This document shows positions 1 through 8,881 of a stretch of 64,000 nt of DNA, one piece after another. The DNA is from Thalassobacter stenotrophicus (GTDB lineage: Bacteria > Pseudomonadota > Alphaproteobacteria > Rhodobacterales > Rhodobacteraceae), in the NCBI RefSeq assembly GCF_001458315.1, contig NZ_CYRX01000031.1, forward strand, positions 434,001 through 498,000, given 5' to 3'. Position numbers and translations under genes: made by a program. Each line of letters opens with the position of its first letter. Within the stretch, counting starts at the first letter, position 1. The notes beneath the pieces are model-generated. The model did no database searches and was not told the DNA's origin. It worked only from the letters and a program-made list of their open reading frames with translations.

Positions 1-54
1 CTCCGCGTACTTGACAGCCAGAACCTCCCACGTGCCGCTTTCGCCCGTCGTCAT
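1..54 (-). CDS. N-acyl homoserine lactonase-like metallo-hydrolase (N-terminal 18 residues only)
   Basis: Only the first 18 codons lie in the window. They begin MTTGESGTWEVLAVKYAE and run off the left edge. The W-E-V-x-A-x-x-Y-A start resembles what I remember of metallo-beta-lactamase proteins annotated as N-acyl homoserine lactonase family; no zinc motif is inside the window, so this is tentative. The ATG overlaps the stop of the ABM-domain gene upstream of it in the ATGA arrangement (51-54), so the two are almost certainly co-transcribed and translationally coupled. Beside two dehydrogenases, a role as a sugar-lactone hydrolase is as likely as quorum quenching. Confidence 0.5.
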   Translation of the reverse strand, partial: MTTGESGTWEVLAVKYAE

Positions 55-356
55 GCCTCCGCCCCACCTTGGCGGACGTTCACATAGGTCTGCACTGTCT
101 TTTGCCGCACCATGTCTTCAATCGCCGCCGTGAACACATGGTAATGCGGCGACGCGCGGTGGGCATCAAAGCTGGCCGCATCGGAATACAGCTCATACAG
201 CATCACCTCATTCGGGCGCCCCGGATCCGTACACACGTCAAACTGGTGGCACCCGGGTTCCAACAGTTCCGATGTCTCGGCGTTATGGCACACCAAGTCT
301 GTGAAGGCCGCGACGGCCTCTGGTTTGATTTCGAACGTAACGACGACAGCGAACAT
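51..356 (-). CDS. ABM-domain (YgiN-type) putative quinol monooxygenase
   Basis: A 101-residue protein that is essentially a single antibiotic-biosynthesis-monooxygenase (ferredoxin-like alpha/beta barrel) domain. It opens MFAVVVTFEIKPEA, has the E-x-G-C-x-x-F-D-V segment near residue 35, and ends with the family's F-x-x-x-x-x-x-M-V helix and a T-Y-V strand. Family members are small cofactor-free monooxygenases or dimeric heme/quinol binders. The frame stays open further upstream, but the ATG at 356 has a GGAAAGAGA ribosome site and the family's usual N-terminus, so I prefer it. The gene is coupled (ATGA) to the metallo-hydrolase gene. Its promoter region contains the double AATGTATACATT palindrome, so control by the nearby GntR protein is likely. 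The substrate is unknown. Confidence 0.82.
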   Translation of the reverse strand: MFAVVVTFEIKPEAVAAFTDLVCHNAETSELLEPGCHQFDVCTDPGRPNEVMLYELYSDAASFDAHRASPHYHVFTAAIEDMVRQKTVQTYVNVRQGGAEA

Positions 357-381
357 ATGTGTCTCTTTCCGGGTCTGGATT

Positions 382-405
382 AATGTATACATTAATGTAT
401 ACATT
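382..405. promoter_or_regulatory. Two tandem AATGTATACATT palindromes, candidate GntR/FCD operator
   Basis: Positions 382-393 and 394-405 are two abutting, identical and perfectly palindromic 12-mers with core TGTATACA. They lie in the 93-base gap between two divergent operons, one of which ends with a GntR/FCD regulator gene. TGTATACA-type sites are typical of the VanR/FadR side of the GntR family. The same core occurs at the start of the other GntR gene of this window (61540-61547). Binding by the local regulator is inference. Confidence 0.7.
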
Positions 406-449
406 GTCGGTTCAATCAATGCCTAATCTGGCACAGCACGTGAGGCCCC

Positions 450-1526
450 ATGAAATCCAATTTTGAGATCGCCGTTTTTGAAGGTGACGGCATTGGCCCC
501 GAGATCATGGCCCCCACTGTGCGCCTGCTTGAGGGCCTCGCGCAAGCGGGCGGCTACGGCCTGCGGTTTGTGCCCTGCCCCGCCGGTGCCGCCCACTACG
601 CGCGCACCGGGGATAGCCTCCCCGCCGCCTCGCTTGAGGCCGCAGGTGCCGCCGACGCGATCCTGCTGTCCGCGATGGGTCTGCCCGATGTGCGCTATCC
701 CGACGGGACCGAGATTTCGCCCCAGATTGACCTGCGCAAACGGTTTAACCTGTTTGCAGGCGTACGGCCCGTGCGCATCACGCCGGGCACGCCCACGCCC
801 CTGCGGCTTGAGGGCGGGCAAAGCGTTGATTTCGTCCTGATCCGCGAAAGCACCGAAGGCCTGTTCCACACCCAAGGGACCGGCCACGTCACGCAGGATT
901 ACGCCGAAGAAACCCTACGCATCACCCGCGCGACCTCGGAAAAACTGATGCGCTTTGCCGCACGGCTGGCCACAACGCGCAAGGCCGCAGGCCACGCAGG
1001 CCATGTCACATGCGTTGATAAAGCCAACGTTTTCCGCGCCTTCGCATTTTTTCGTGAGATTTTCGATGCGGAAATGGCCCAGCACCCCGATCTGGGCGCG
1101 GACCACGCGTATGTGGATGCGACCGCATTGTGGATGGTGGACCGACCTTGGATTTTCGACGTTATGGTGACGGAAAACATGTTCGGCGATATCCTGTCGG
1201 ACTTGGGCGCGGGTCTGATGGGGGGGCTTGGCCTTGCGCCGTCCGCGGACATCGGCGAACAGCACGCGGTGTTCCAACCCTGCCACGGCTCCGCCCCCGA
1301 TATCGCGGGCCAAGGGGTGGCGAACCCCTTTGCGATGATCCTGTCGGCGGCGATGATGCTGGATTGGCTGGCCGACACCCACGACGCGCCCGCCCTGCGC
1401 GCGGATGGCGCCCGCCTGCGCGCCGCCGTGGATGCCGTGGTGGCCGAGGGCCGCAATGTCACCCGCGATTTGGGTGGCACCTGCGGGACCGAGGCCGCCG
1501 CAGACGCCGTCGCCGCAGCACTATGA
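450..1526 (+). CDS. Isocitrate/isopropylmalate dehydrogenase family protein (beta-decarboxylating)
   Basis: A 358-residue protein of the NAD(P)-dependent beta-decarboxylating dehydrogenase family, which oxidises and decarboxylates 2-hydroxy acids carrying a beta carboxylate (isopropylmalate, isocitrate, malate, tartrate). Visible signatures are the N-terminal E-G-D-G-I-G-P-E-I loop (residues 11-19), L-I-R-E-S-T-E-G for substrate binding, a catalytic Lys in C-V-D-K-A-N-V, the metal-binding segment N-M-F-G-D-I-L-S-D, and the nucleotide-binding C-H-G-S-A-P-D-I-A-G-Q. It is probably not leuB: it heads an accessory operon and overlaps the next gene by 4 bases (ATGA). Its promoter shares the tandem operator with the divergent genes. 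The true substrate is unknown; a sugar-acid or tartrate-like compound would suit the neighbours. Confidence 0.88.
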   Translation: MKSNFEIAVFEGDGIGPEIMAPTVRLLEGLAQAGGYGLRFVPCPAGAAHYARTGDSLPAASLEAAGAADAILLSAMGLPDVRYPDGTEISPQIDLRKRFNLFAGVRPVRITPGTPTPLRLEGGQSVDFVLIRESTEGLFHTQGTGHVTQDYAEETLRITRATSEKLMRFAARLATTRKAAGHAGHVTCVDKANVFRAFAFFREIFDAEMAQHPDLGADHAYVDATALWMVDRPWIFDVMVTENMFGDILSDLGAGLMGGLGLAPSADIGEQHAVFQPCHGSAPDIAGQGVANPFAMILSAAMMLDWLADTHDAPALRADGARLRAAVDAVVAEGRNVTRDLGGTCGTEAAADAVAAAL

Positions 1527-2551
1527 CCCTGCGCGTTGCATGTCTGGGTGCGGGGTATTTCGCACGACACCACCACGCGGCATGGGCCAGCATGGAGGGC
1601 TGCACACTGGTCGGCGTCGCCGATCAGGACCCCGACCGTGCAAAAGCCGCAGCCAACACCCACGGCGCGCAGGGTTTTGCCGATCTGGCCACCATGATCG
1701 CGGCCACCAGCCCCGATATCATCGACATTATTACCCCCCCGCCCAGCCACCATACAGCGGTCACACAGGCGCTGGCCGCACGCCCCCGTGCGGTGATCTG
1801 CCAAAAGCCATTTGCCACCTCGTTGGAGGAGGCCACAGCCCTTGCGGAAGCTGCGCAAACCGCCGCTGTCCCGCTGATTATCCACGAAAACTTTCGGTTT
1901 CAGCCGTGGTTTCGCACGATCAAAGCCGCGATAGATGCAGGGCAATTGGGCGAGGTTTTGAACCTGACGTTTCGCTTGCGCACAGGCGATGGCCAAGGCC
2001 CCGACGCCTACATGGATCGCCAACCCTATTTTCAGACGATGCCCCGGCTTTTGATCCATGAAACCGGCGTGCATTATCTGGACACGTTCCGCTATCTGAT
2101 GGGGCCTGTGCAAAGCGTTTATGCCGATCTGCGCCGGCTTAACCCCGCCATCGCGGGCGAGGATGCAGGCCATGTTGTCCTTGGCTGGCAGGGCGGGGCG
2201 CGCGCTGTGCTAGACGGCAATCGCTTGCTTGATTTTGACACCGACAGCCCGCGCCGCACCTTTGGCGAGGCCTTGATCGAGGGCACACAAGCCAGCCTGC
2301 ACCTGACGGGCGACGGCGCGGTGCATCTGCGCCGGTTTGGCACCCGTGGCGCGCAGGCGGAGTGCCTGTTAGAGGGGCGCGATTGGCCCGGATTTGCGGG
2401 AGATTGTGTGCGTGCATTGCAACTGCACGTCCGCGATGCCCTGACGACCGGCACGGCGCTGGAAAACACCGCCCAAGACTACCTTGAGGTGCTGCGGATG
2501 GAAGCGGCGTGCTATGCCTCGGATGCCGAAGGGCGGAAAGTGACGCTATGA
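1523..2551 (+). CDS. Gfo/Idh/MocA family oxidoreductase
   Basis: A 342-residue NAD(P)-dependent sugar or cyclitol dehydrogenase-type protein. The N-terminus carries the Rossmann motif G-A-G-Y-F-A (about residues 8-13) and D-Q-D-P-D-R-A at the end of the second strand. The usual E-K-P is present as C-Q-K-P-F-A, followed by H-E-N-F-R-F-Q-P. The catalytic-region H-E-T-G-V-H-Y-L-D is intact. The start at 1523 is fixed by the ATGA overlap with the preceding dehydrogenase; a longer frame upstream is only that gene read in another frame. The TGA in turn overlaps the GntR start. With the neighbouring metallo-hydrolase, a sugar to lactone to acid to decarboxylated-product route is a reasonable guess. 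Confidence 0.9.
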   Translation: MTLRVACLGAGYFARHHHAAWASMEGCTLVGVADQDPDRAKAAANTHGAQGFADLATMIAATSPDIIDIITPPPSHHTAVTQALAARPRAVICQKPFATSLEEATALAEAAQTAAVPLIIHENFRFQPWFRTIKAAIDAGQLGEVLNLTFRLRTGDGQGPDAYMDRQPYFQTMPRLLIHETGVHYLDTFRYLMGPVQSVYADLRRLNPAIAGEDAGHVVLGWQGGARAVLDGNRLLDFDTDSPRRTFGEALIEGTQASLHLTGDGAVHLRRFGTRGAQAECLLEGRDWPGFAGDCVRALQLHVRDALTTGTALENTAQDYLEVLRMEAACYASDAEGRKVTL

Positions 2552-3210
2552 CCGAGACCTTGACCGATTTGGCCGAAACCACCCTGCGCGAGCAGATCTT
2601 TTCGGGCCGGATGCTGCCGGGCACGCGTTTCACCGAAGCCGAGTTGGCCGCCCACCTTGGCCTGTCGCGCACCCCCGTCCGGGAGGCCGCGATGCGGTTG
2701 CAAACAGCCGGATTGGTCACGGTCCGCCCCCGCCACGGCATCACCATCGCGAGCATATCTGTTGAGGACATGGCTCATATCTATGAGGTCCTCACGGCGC
2801 TGGAAATCGTGGCTGTGGGTCGGGTCGCCGCCCGGCACCCCCATGCGTTTGGTGAATTGGCGCAATTGCAGCGCGCCGTTGGCAATATGCGCTACGCGCT
2901 CAGTGTGCGGGACATGGGCACGTGGGCCAGCGCGGATGAGGATTTTCACCGCGCCTTGGTCGAGTTGTCAGGCAACCCTGAGTTGGTCACGATCTTTGAT
3001 CGCTATACCGACCGGGTGCGCCGTGCGCGCTTGGCCACGATGCACCATCGGCCCTTGCCGACGGCCTCACTTGACTGTCACGCGGCGGTTCTGGAGGCCA
3101 TTGAAGCGGGCGATGCGGCCACAGCGCAACAGTTGCACGGCACGCATTTGAACGCCGCCCGCACCCTGCTGACGGAACTGATCCGCGACCACGGCACATC
3201 GCGGGTATAG
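2548..3210 (+). CDS. GntR family transcriptional regulator, FCD (FadR/VanR) subfamily
   Basis: A 220-residue regulator. An N-terminal winged helix (about 1-70) contains the recognition segment L-A-A-H-L-G-L-S-R-T-P-V-R-E-A. An all-helical FCD ligand domain follows (about 75-210), with the usual metal ligands visible as D-E-D-F-H, D-C-H-A-A-V-L-E-A-I and T-H-L-N-A-A-R. Its ATG overlaps the previous stop (ATGA), making it the third gene of the operon, so it probably autoregulates through the tandem palindrome at 382-405. The inducer is unknown, but FCD proteins usually bind small carboxylic acids that are pathway substrates. Confidence 0.9.
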   Translation: MTETLTDLAETTLREQIFSGRMLPGTRFTEAELAAHLGLSRTPVREAAMRLQTAGLVTVRPRHGITIASISVEDMAHIYEVLTALEIVAVGRVAARHPHAFGELAQLQRAVGNMRYALSVRDMGTWASADEDFHRALVELSGNPELVTIFDRYTDRVRRARLATMHHRPLPTASLDCHAAVLEAIEAGDAATAQQLHGTHLNAARTLLTELIRDHGTSRV

Positions 3211-3301
3211 GCGCAAACGCGCCTGCCACCGCTGGTGTTATGCTTTGCTTAGCGTTTGGGGTGTAGACCCGTAGCCTATTGAAACGGCACACAGGCGCAT
3301 C

Positions 3302-3628
3302 ATGACAATCGACCACGTTGTCGAGTTTATCATCGAGGCCATGCATGAGGACTTGGCGGGGCGCGGCACCCTTGGGGTGCGGCTTGTGCAGAATTTTCCT
3401 GCCCTGCCCGCAACACAGCTAAGTGCCGCGTTCAGTGCCGCCGCAGACGCCATAGAGGAAATGTTTGAGCACGAAGGCCACCCCACGGATCAAGCCAACC
3501 GCGCCCGTGCCCTTGCCGCCGAAGTGGCACGGGAAGCCGCGCGCCTTGGCACCGACGCCCCCGACGTGGCCGCATTGGGCCGGTTGTGGGACGCCGGTGA
3601 GGGCGCGTTTCCCGCAGCGCGGGATTAG
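3302..3628 (+). CDS. Hypothetical protein, 108 aa
   Basis: A small soluble, acidic, Ala-rich and mostly helical protein (starts [14 protein letters not shown]). I do not recognise a family. It has no signal peptide, membrane segment or cysteine. The coding bias matches its neighbours and the gene has its own upstream gap of 91 bases. It converges on rpe, and the two stop codons share four bases (3625-3628). Confidence 0.6.
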   Translation: MTIDHVVEFIIEAMHEDLAGRGTLGVRLVQNFPALPATQLSAAFSAAADAIEEMFEHEGHPTDQANRARALAAEVAREAARLGTDAPDVAALGRLWDAGEGAFPAARD

Positions 3629-4347
3629 GCCACAGCGTCGGCGGCTGCGCGGATTGCGCGGATGTTGTCGCCGTAAGGTGCGGGGTTGGTCACCGACCCG
3701 CCCTTAAACACCGCAGAACCCGCGACCAGCACATCGGCCCCTGCCGCCGTCATCAACGGGGCCGTTTCGGGGGTGATGCCGCCGTCGATCTCGATATGGA
3801 TCGGGCGATCGCCGATCATGGCGCGCAGTTGGCGGGTTTTCTCAATCTGTGAGTGGATAAATTTTTGCCCGCCAAAGCCGGGGTTTACCGTCATCACACA
3901 GACCAGATCGACCATGTCCAACAAGTATTCGACCGCGCTTGCGGGGGTGGCGGGGTTCAGGGCGATGCCCGCTTTGACGCCCGCGCCGCGGATCGCTTGC
4001 AGCGTGCGGTGAATGTGGGGGCCTGCCTCAACGTGGGCGGTCAGGATGTCGGCGCCCGCCTCGGCAAAGGCTTCTATGTAGGGATCGACGGGCGCAATCA
4101 TCAAGTGCACGTCCATCACCGTTTTGATGTGCGGGCGGATCGCGGCACAGGTGGCGGGGCCAAAGGTGATGTTGGGCACAAAGTGGCCGTCCATGACATC
4201 AACGTGGATCCAATCGGCGCCCTGCGCCTCAACGGCGGCGCATTCCGCACCGAAATTAGCGAAATCAGCCGCAAGGATCGATGGCGCGATTTTGGTCGTG
4301 CGGTCGAAGGGGATGATCGGTTTGGGCGTGGCAGAGGGGGTGGTCAT
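3625..4347 (-). CDS. rpe: Ribulose-phosphate 3-epimerase
   Basis: A 240-residue TIM-barrel enzyme interconverting ribulose 5-phosphate and xylulose 5-phosphate (pentose phosphate and Calvin routes, cytosol). Signatures in order are I-A-P-S-I-L-A-A-D near residue 20, the metal-ligand segment [29 protein letters not shown] and D-G-G-I near the C-terminus. The ATG at 4347 follows an AGGAG ribosome site and gives the family's usual length; the frame stays open upstream only because of GC-rich composition. It converges on the small gene at 3302 with a shared TTAG. Confidence 0.95.
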   Translation of the reverse strand: MTTPSATPKPIIPFDRTTKIAPSILAADFANFGAECAAVEAQGADWIHVDVMDGHFVPNITFGPATCAAIRPHIKTVMDVHLMIAPVDPYIEAFAEAGADILTAHVEAGPHIHRTLQAIRGAGVKAGIALNPATPASAVEYLLDMVDLVCVMTVNPGFGGQKFIHSQIEKTRQLRAMIGDRPIHIEIDGGITPETAPLMTAAGADVLVAGSAVFKGGSVTNPAPYGDNIRAIRAAADAVA

Positions 4348-4535
4348 GGCGGAGGCTCCTGAGGGGGGGGGTGCTCGGGTCGATTGCGCCCCCTCTAGAC
4401 CGAGGGGTGGGCGCAGTGCAAGTGATGTGGCCGGTTCGGGGGCGCGCGCAACCATAGGCCCCACGTCACAGGTTGCATGTCCTCCGGACCCATGCGACGC
4501 TTTTGGCTGGTTCATCTCCTCGTCAAAGGCCCGCC

Positions 4536-5540
4536 ATGCAGACGCAAACACACGCGCCCGCCCCCACCAGCACCGCCCCACAGCTGCCGCAGGTTACCTT
4601 GCCGCGCAATCCCGGCATGCCGCTGGACCTTGATTGGGTCGCACGTGCGCAGACCAACACCTCTGCGATTGAGCGCCGCTGCGCCACGCTGCCCGGACGT
4701 CGGTCCGTCAAAAAGGCTTATCAAGCCGCGTGGCTGGCCAAGGCGATCACGTTAATCGACCTAACCACACTGTCGGGCGATGATACGCCGGGCCGGGTGC
4801 GGCGGCTGTGTGCCAAGGGCCGTCAGCCCTTACGCGCCGATCTGAACACGGCCCTCGGCCTGCCGCCCCTGACCACCGGCGCGATCTGCGTTTACCATGA
4901 GATGGTGGCCACAGCCGTCGATGCGTTGCAGAGCACCGGCATTCCGGTGGCGGCCGTTTCCACGGGGTTTCCGGCGGGCTTGTCACCATTTCACACGCGC
5001 ATCGCAGAAATTGAGGCCAGCGTCGCGGCCGGTGCCGCCGAGATCGACATCGTGATCTCTCGGCGTCATGTGCTGACCGGGGATTGGCAAGCGCTCTATG
5101 ATGAGACGTGCGCCTATCGCGCGGCCTGTGGCGATGCCCACGTCAAAGCGATCCTTGCGACGGGCGAATTGGGCAGCCTGCGCAACGTGGCGCGGGCGTC
5201 GTTGGTGTGCATGATGGCGGGTGCAGATTTCATCAAAACCTCCACCGGGAAGGAGCCCGTGAACGCGACCCTGCCCGTCACGCTGGTGATGTTGCGCGCG
5301 ATCCGGGACTATGCGGATCGCACCGGGCACAAGGTCGGCTACAAACCCGCCGGTGGGATTTCCAAGGCGAAGGACGCCTTGGTCTATATGGCCATGATCC
5401 GCGATGAATTGGGGCCGCGCTGGGTGCAACCAGACCTGTTCCGGTTCGGCGCCTCGTCGCTTTTGAATGACATTGAGCGGCAGCTAGAGCACCACGTCAC
5501 CGGGCGTTATTCCGCCAGCCACCGCCACCCGATGGGCTAA
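4536..5540 (+). CDS. deoC: Deoxyribose-phosphate aldolase
   Basis: A 334-residue class I aldolase that splits 2-deoxyribose 5-phosphate into acetaldehyde and glyceraldehyde 3-phosphate. The Schiff-base lysine lies in F-I-K-T-S-T-G-K and the second active-site lysine in Y-K-P-A-G-G-I. The T-L segment after the first beta strand (I-D-L-T-T-L) is the substrate loop. It is longer at the N-terminus (about 70 residues) than the E. coli type, as in many alphaproteobacteria. The gene leads an operon with a double aldehyde dehydrogenase only 6 bases downstream, which would oxidise the aldehyde products. The ribosome site is weak, so the start is a little uncertain. Confidence 0.93.
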   Translation: MQTQTHAPAPTSTAPQLPQVTLPRNPGMPLDLDWVARAQTNTSAIERRCATLPGRRSVKKAYQAAWLAKAITLIDLTTLSGDDTPGRVRRLCAKGRQPLRADLNTALGLPPLTTGAICVYHEMVATAVDALQSTGIPVAAVSTGFPAGLSPFHTRIAEIEASVAAGAAEIDIVISRRHVLTGDWQALYDETCAYRAACGDAHVKAILATGELGSLRNVARASLVCMMAGADFIKTSTGKEPVNATLPVTLVMLRAIRDYADRTGHKVGYKPAGGISKAKDALVYMAMIRDELGPRWVQPDLFRFGASSLLNDIERQLEHHVTGRYSASHRHPMG

Positions 5541-5546
5541 TTTTGG

Positions 5547-7883
5547 ATGAAGACCATGACAGACGTCGCTGATATCTTTGCAACTTTGGAATACGGCCCC
5601 GCCCCTGAGGCGGACGGAGAGGTGCGCGCGTGGCTGGCTGCCAAGGCCCCCTTTGGTCATGTCATTGACGGCGCGCAAGCGGTGGGCGACGGGTTCAAAA
5701 CCCACAACCCCGCCACCGGCGAGGTCCTTGCCGAGGTCAGCCAAGGCACAGCTGCGGACGTGGATGCGGCCGTCAAAGCGGCCCGCCGCGCTCAGCCCGA
5801 ATGGGCCGCCCTGTCCGGGCATCAACGCGCCCGGCATCTGTACGCGCTGGCTCGGCAGGTGCAAAAACACGCCCGCGCGCTCGCGGTTCTTGAAACGCTC
5901 GATACCGGCAAACCCATCCGCGAAAGCCGCGACATCGACCTGCCGCTTGTGGCGCGGCATTTTTACTATCACGCAGGGATGGCCCAGCTGATGGCCGAAA
6001 ACCTGCCCGGGCGTGAGGCGATCGGCGTCTGCGGCCAGATCATTCCGTGGAACTTTCCGCTATTGATGTTGGCGTGGAAGGTCGCGCCAGCTTTGGCAAT
6101 GGGCAACACGGTTGTCCTCAAACCCGCAGAGCAGACCCCCCTGACCGCGCTGATGTTTGCAGAGTTGGCGCAGGCTGCCGGGCTGCCAAAGGGTGTCTTG
6201 AACATCGTCACCGGCGATGGGACAACGGGAGCCGCGCTTGTCGCACACCCGGATGTAGACAAAATCGCCTTTACCGGATCGACCACCGTGGGCCGCGCCA
6301 TCCGAGAGGCGACCGCAGGCACCGGCAAGGCCCTGACGTTAGAGCTGGGCGGCAAGTCCCCCTACATCGTGTTCGACGACGCAGATATTGACTCGGCCGT
6401 CGAGGGATTGGTCGATGCAATCTGGTTTAACGGTGGGCAAGTGTGCTGTGCGGGCGCACGCCTGTTGGTGCATGAAGCGATTGCGGACAGGTTCCATGAC
6501 AAGCTGAAGGCCCGCATGGACGGGCTGCGCATGGGCGATCCATTGGACAAGTGCATTGATGTTGGATCCTTGATCGCGGCATCCGATTGCGCGCGGGTTG
6601 CGGCCTTGGTCGAACAGACCGAAGGCGAGGTCTATCAGGCCGGTCCCGTGCCGCAGACCGGGGCCTTTTACCCGCCCACCCTGATCACGGGCCTGCATTC
6701 TTCCGACCCATTGATGCAGGAGGAAATCTTTGGCCCTGTGTTGGTGTCCACCACGTTCCGCACCCCGGTTGAGGCGGTGCAATTGGCCAACAACACGCGC
6801 TACGGGCTGGCCGCATCGCTCTGGACCGAGAACGTGAACCTCGCTCTGGATTTGGCACCCAAGCTGGAGGCGGGCATCATTTGGGTGAATGCCACCAACC
6901 TGATGGACGCCGCCGCGGGCTTTGGAGGCACAAAGGAAAGCGGTTTTGGTCGGGAGGGCGGCTGGGCCGGCTTGCGCGCGTATACCAAGCCCGTGGGGGA
7001 TGCGAAAAAGCTGCCCGCGCTGCACATCCCTACTGGTGAGATGGCTGCGGCAGGCCCCCTCGACCGGACGCCCAAACTGTATATCGGCGGCAAACAAGCA
7101 CGCCCCGACGGCGGCTATGTGCGCGGCGTGTTTGGCCCCAAGGGCGCCTGTCTGGGCGAAGTGGCCGAGGCCAACCGCAAAGACATCCGCAACGCCGTAG
7201 AAGCCGCTGCAAAGGCCAGCGGTTGGAGCAAAACGAGCGGCCATCTGCGGGCGCAAATCTTGTATTATATGGCCGAAAACCTATCGGCCCGGGCCGATGA
7301 GTTTGCCGCCCGGTTGCACGCACAAACTGGCCAAGACGGCACGGCAGAGGTCGAGGCAGCCCTTGACCGGCTGTTCACCTGCGCCGCGTGGGCCGACAAG
7401 TATGAGGGCCGCGCGACCGGTGTGCCGATCCGTGGGATCGCCTTGGGCATGCCCAGCCCGGTCGGTGTGATCGGCGCCTTTGCCGCCGAACAAACCCCTC
7501 TGTTGGCGATGGTTTCGGTGGTCGGTGCCGCAATGGCCATGGGCAACCGTCTGGTGCTGGCAGCACCCGAAACCGCGCCCCTGACGGCGACGGATTTCTA
7601 CCAAGTGCTCGACACCTCCGATGTGCCCGGCGGCGTGATCAACATCCTGACCGGGTCGCACGCGGAACTGGCCCCGCACTTGGCTGGCCACATGGAGGTG
7701 GATGCGTGCTGGTCCTTTTCAAGCACGGATATTTCGAGCGTGATTGAGCGTGAGGCGGCAGGCAACCTCAAGCGGACATGGGTCAACTACGGACAGACCC
7801 ATGACTTTGCCGCCCCCCAAATGGACCGCTTCCTAGAGGCCGCCACAGAGGTCAAAACCATCTGGGTGCCCTACGGCGAATAA
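5547..7883 (+). CDS. ALDH16-type double-domain aldehyde dehydrogenase
   Basis: A 778-residue protein made of a full aldehyde dehydrogenase (about 30-500) followed by a second, degenerate ALDH-like domain (about 510-778). The first domain is complete: I-P-W-N-F (166-170), the base Glu in L-E-L-G-G-K-S-P (about 266) and the nucleophile Cys in G-Q-V-C-C (about 300). The second half lacks the Cys and Glu motifs. This is the ALDH16 architecture; the bacterial enzyme from Loktanella is known to be active, unlike the human one. Coupling to deoC suggests oxidation of acetaldehyde or related aldehydes from deoxyribose. Translation could also begin at the second Met (5556), which has GGATGAAG just upstream. 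Confidence 0.93.
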   Translation: MKTMTDVADIFATLEYGPAPEADGEVRAWLAAKAPFGHVIDGAQAVGDGFKTHNPATGEVLAEVSQGTAADVDAAVKAARRAQPEWAALSGHQRARHLYALARQVQKHARALAVLETLDTGKPIRESRDIDLPLVARHFYYHAGMAQLMAENLPGREAIGVCGQIIPWNFPLLMLAWKVAPALAMGNTVVLKPAEQTPLTALMFAELAQAAGLPKGVLNIVTGDGTTGAALVAHPDVDKIAFTGSTTVGRAIREATAGTGKALTLELGGKSPYIVFDDADIDSAVEGLVDAIWFNGGQVCCAGARLLVHEAIADRFHDKLKARMDGLRMGDPLDKCIDVGSLIAASDCARVAALVEQTEGEVYQAGPVPQTGAFYPPTLITGLHSSDPLMQEEIFGPVLVSTTFRTPVEAVQLANNTRYGLAASLWTENVNLALDLAPKLEAGIIWVNATNLMDAAAGFGGTKESGFGREGGWAGLRAYTKPVGDAKKLPALHIPTGEMAAAGPLDRTPKLYIGGKQARPDGGYVRGVFGPKGACLGEVAEANRKDIRNAVEAAAKASGWSKTSGHLRAQILYYMAENLSARADEFAARLHAQTGQDGTAEVEAALDRLFTCAAWADKYEGRATGVPIRGIALGMPSPVGVIGAFAAEQTPLLAMVSVVGAAMAMGNRLVLAAPETAPLTATDFYQVLDTSDVPGGVINILTGSHAELAPHLAGHMEVDACWSFSSTDISSVIEREAAGNLKRTWVNYGQTHDFAAPQMDRFLEAATEVKTIWVPYGE

Positions 7884-7894
7884 GGAAAAATACC

Positions 7895-8881
7895 ATGCGC
7901 GCGATGACTTATGACCGGTTTGGCCCGGCATCCGATGTTTTGATCTTGGCCGATGTGCCCACCCCGGATCCCGCCCCCGGTGAGGTGTTGGTGCGGTTGC
8001 ATACCTCGGGTGTGAACCCCTCGGACGTCAAGGCGCGCGCGGGCGGACGGCCCGGTGTGACCAAGCCGCCCTTTCCCACCATCATCCCCCATTCCGACGG
8101 CGCGGGCGTGATTGAGGCTGTGGGCGAAGGCGTCGACGCCGCGCGCGTCGGTCAGCGTGTCTGGATCTGGAACGGTCAGTGGCAACGCGCGTTTGGCACC
8201 GCAGCCGACTACATCGCCCTGCCCGCCGCCCAAGCCGTCCCCTTGGCCGACGCCATCAGTTTTGAGCAGGGCGCCACACTGGGCATTCCGGCAATGACGG
8301 CGGCGCATGTGGTGCTGGGCAACGGCCCTGTTGCGGGTAAAACGCTGCTGATTTCGGGCGGCGCGGGCACGGTCGGACATTTGGCGGTGCAAATTGCGGT
8401 CCAATCGGGCGCGCGGGTGATCGCGACGGCCCGCGGCGCAGGCATCGACGCCGCGCGCGCCGCCGGGGCCGATACGGTGCTGGATTACACCGCCCCTGAT
8501 CTAGCCGAGCAGATCCTCGCCGCGAATGACGACGCGCCGGTTGAGCAGATCGTTGAGGTTGAATTCGGCAAAAACCTTGCGACGAACACCGCCCTCATCG
8601 CAGAGAACGGGCGGATCGTGGCCTATGGCTCAGCCCAAGAGATGACCCCAACCCTGCCCTTTTATCCGTTGATGTTCAAAGCCGTGACCTTGGAGTTGGC
8701 GTTGATCTATCTGCTAACGCCAGCCCAACGCGCCCAAGCCGTTGGCCACGTGAACACCCTGCTTGAGGCGGGCACGCTGACCCCGCGCATTGCCGAGGTC
8801 CTGCCCTTAGAGGCCTGCGCTGAGGCCCACAACGCTGTGGCAGCTGGACACCGTGCGGGGTCCGTGTTGCTGCGCATGTGA
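7895..8881 (+). CDS. Zinc-independent NADPH:quinone reductase-type oxidoreductase (MDR family)
   Basis: A 328-residue medium-chain dehydrogenase/reductase. The GroES-like domain (1-120) contains the family's G-V-N-P-S-D-V-K segment. The Rossmann domain follows with S-G-G-A-G-T-V-G-H at about 150-158 binding NADPH. Zinc ligands of alcohol dehydrogenases are not evident, placing it with quinone oxidoreductases. It follows the ALDH16 gene by 11 bases with a good ribosome site (AAGGAAAA), so it belongs to the deoC operon and may reduce an aldehyde- or enone-type by-product. The exact substrate is unknown. Confidence 0.88.
   Translation: MRAMTYDRFGPASDVLILADVPTPDPAPGEVLVRLHTSGVNPSDVKARAGGRPGVTKPPFPTIIPHSDGAGVIEAVGEGVDAARVGQRVWIWNGQWQRAFGTAADYIALPAAQAVPLADAISFEQGATLGIPAMTAAHVVLGNGPVAGKTLLISGGAGTVGHLAVQIAVQSGARVIATARGAGIDAARAAGADTVLDYTAPDLAEQILAANDDAPVEQIVEVEFGKNLATNTALIAENGRIVAYGSAQEMTPTLPFYPLMFKAVTLELALIYLLTPAQRAQAVGHVNTLLEAGTLTPRIAEVLPLEACAEAHNAVAAGHRAGSVLLRM

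Noticed and set aside
899-2173. Long minus-strand open frame of 424 codons across the dehydrogenase genes
   Set aside because: It is antisense to two well-supported enzymes, has a composition typical of shadow frames in GC-rich DNA (Arg, Gly, His, Ala rich) and no recognisable domain.
6339-7256. Minus-strand open frame of 305 codons inside the ALDH16 gene
   Set aside because: Shadow frame opposite a conserved enzyme, with no domain or ribosome site of note.
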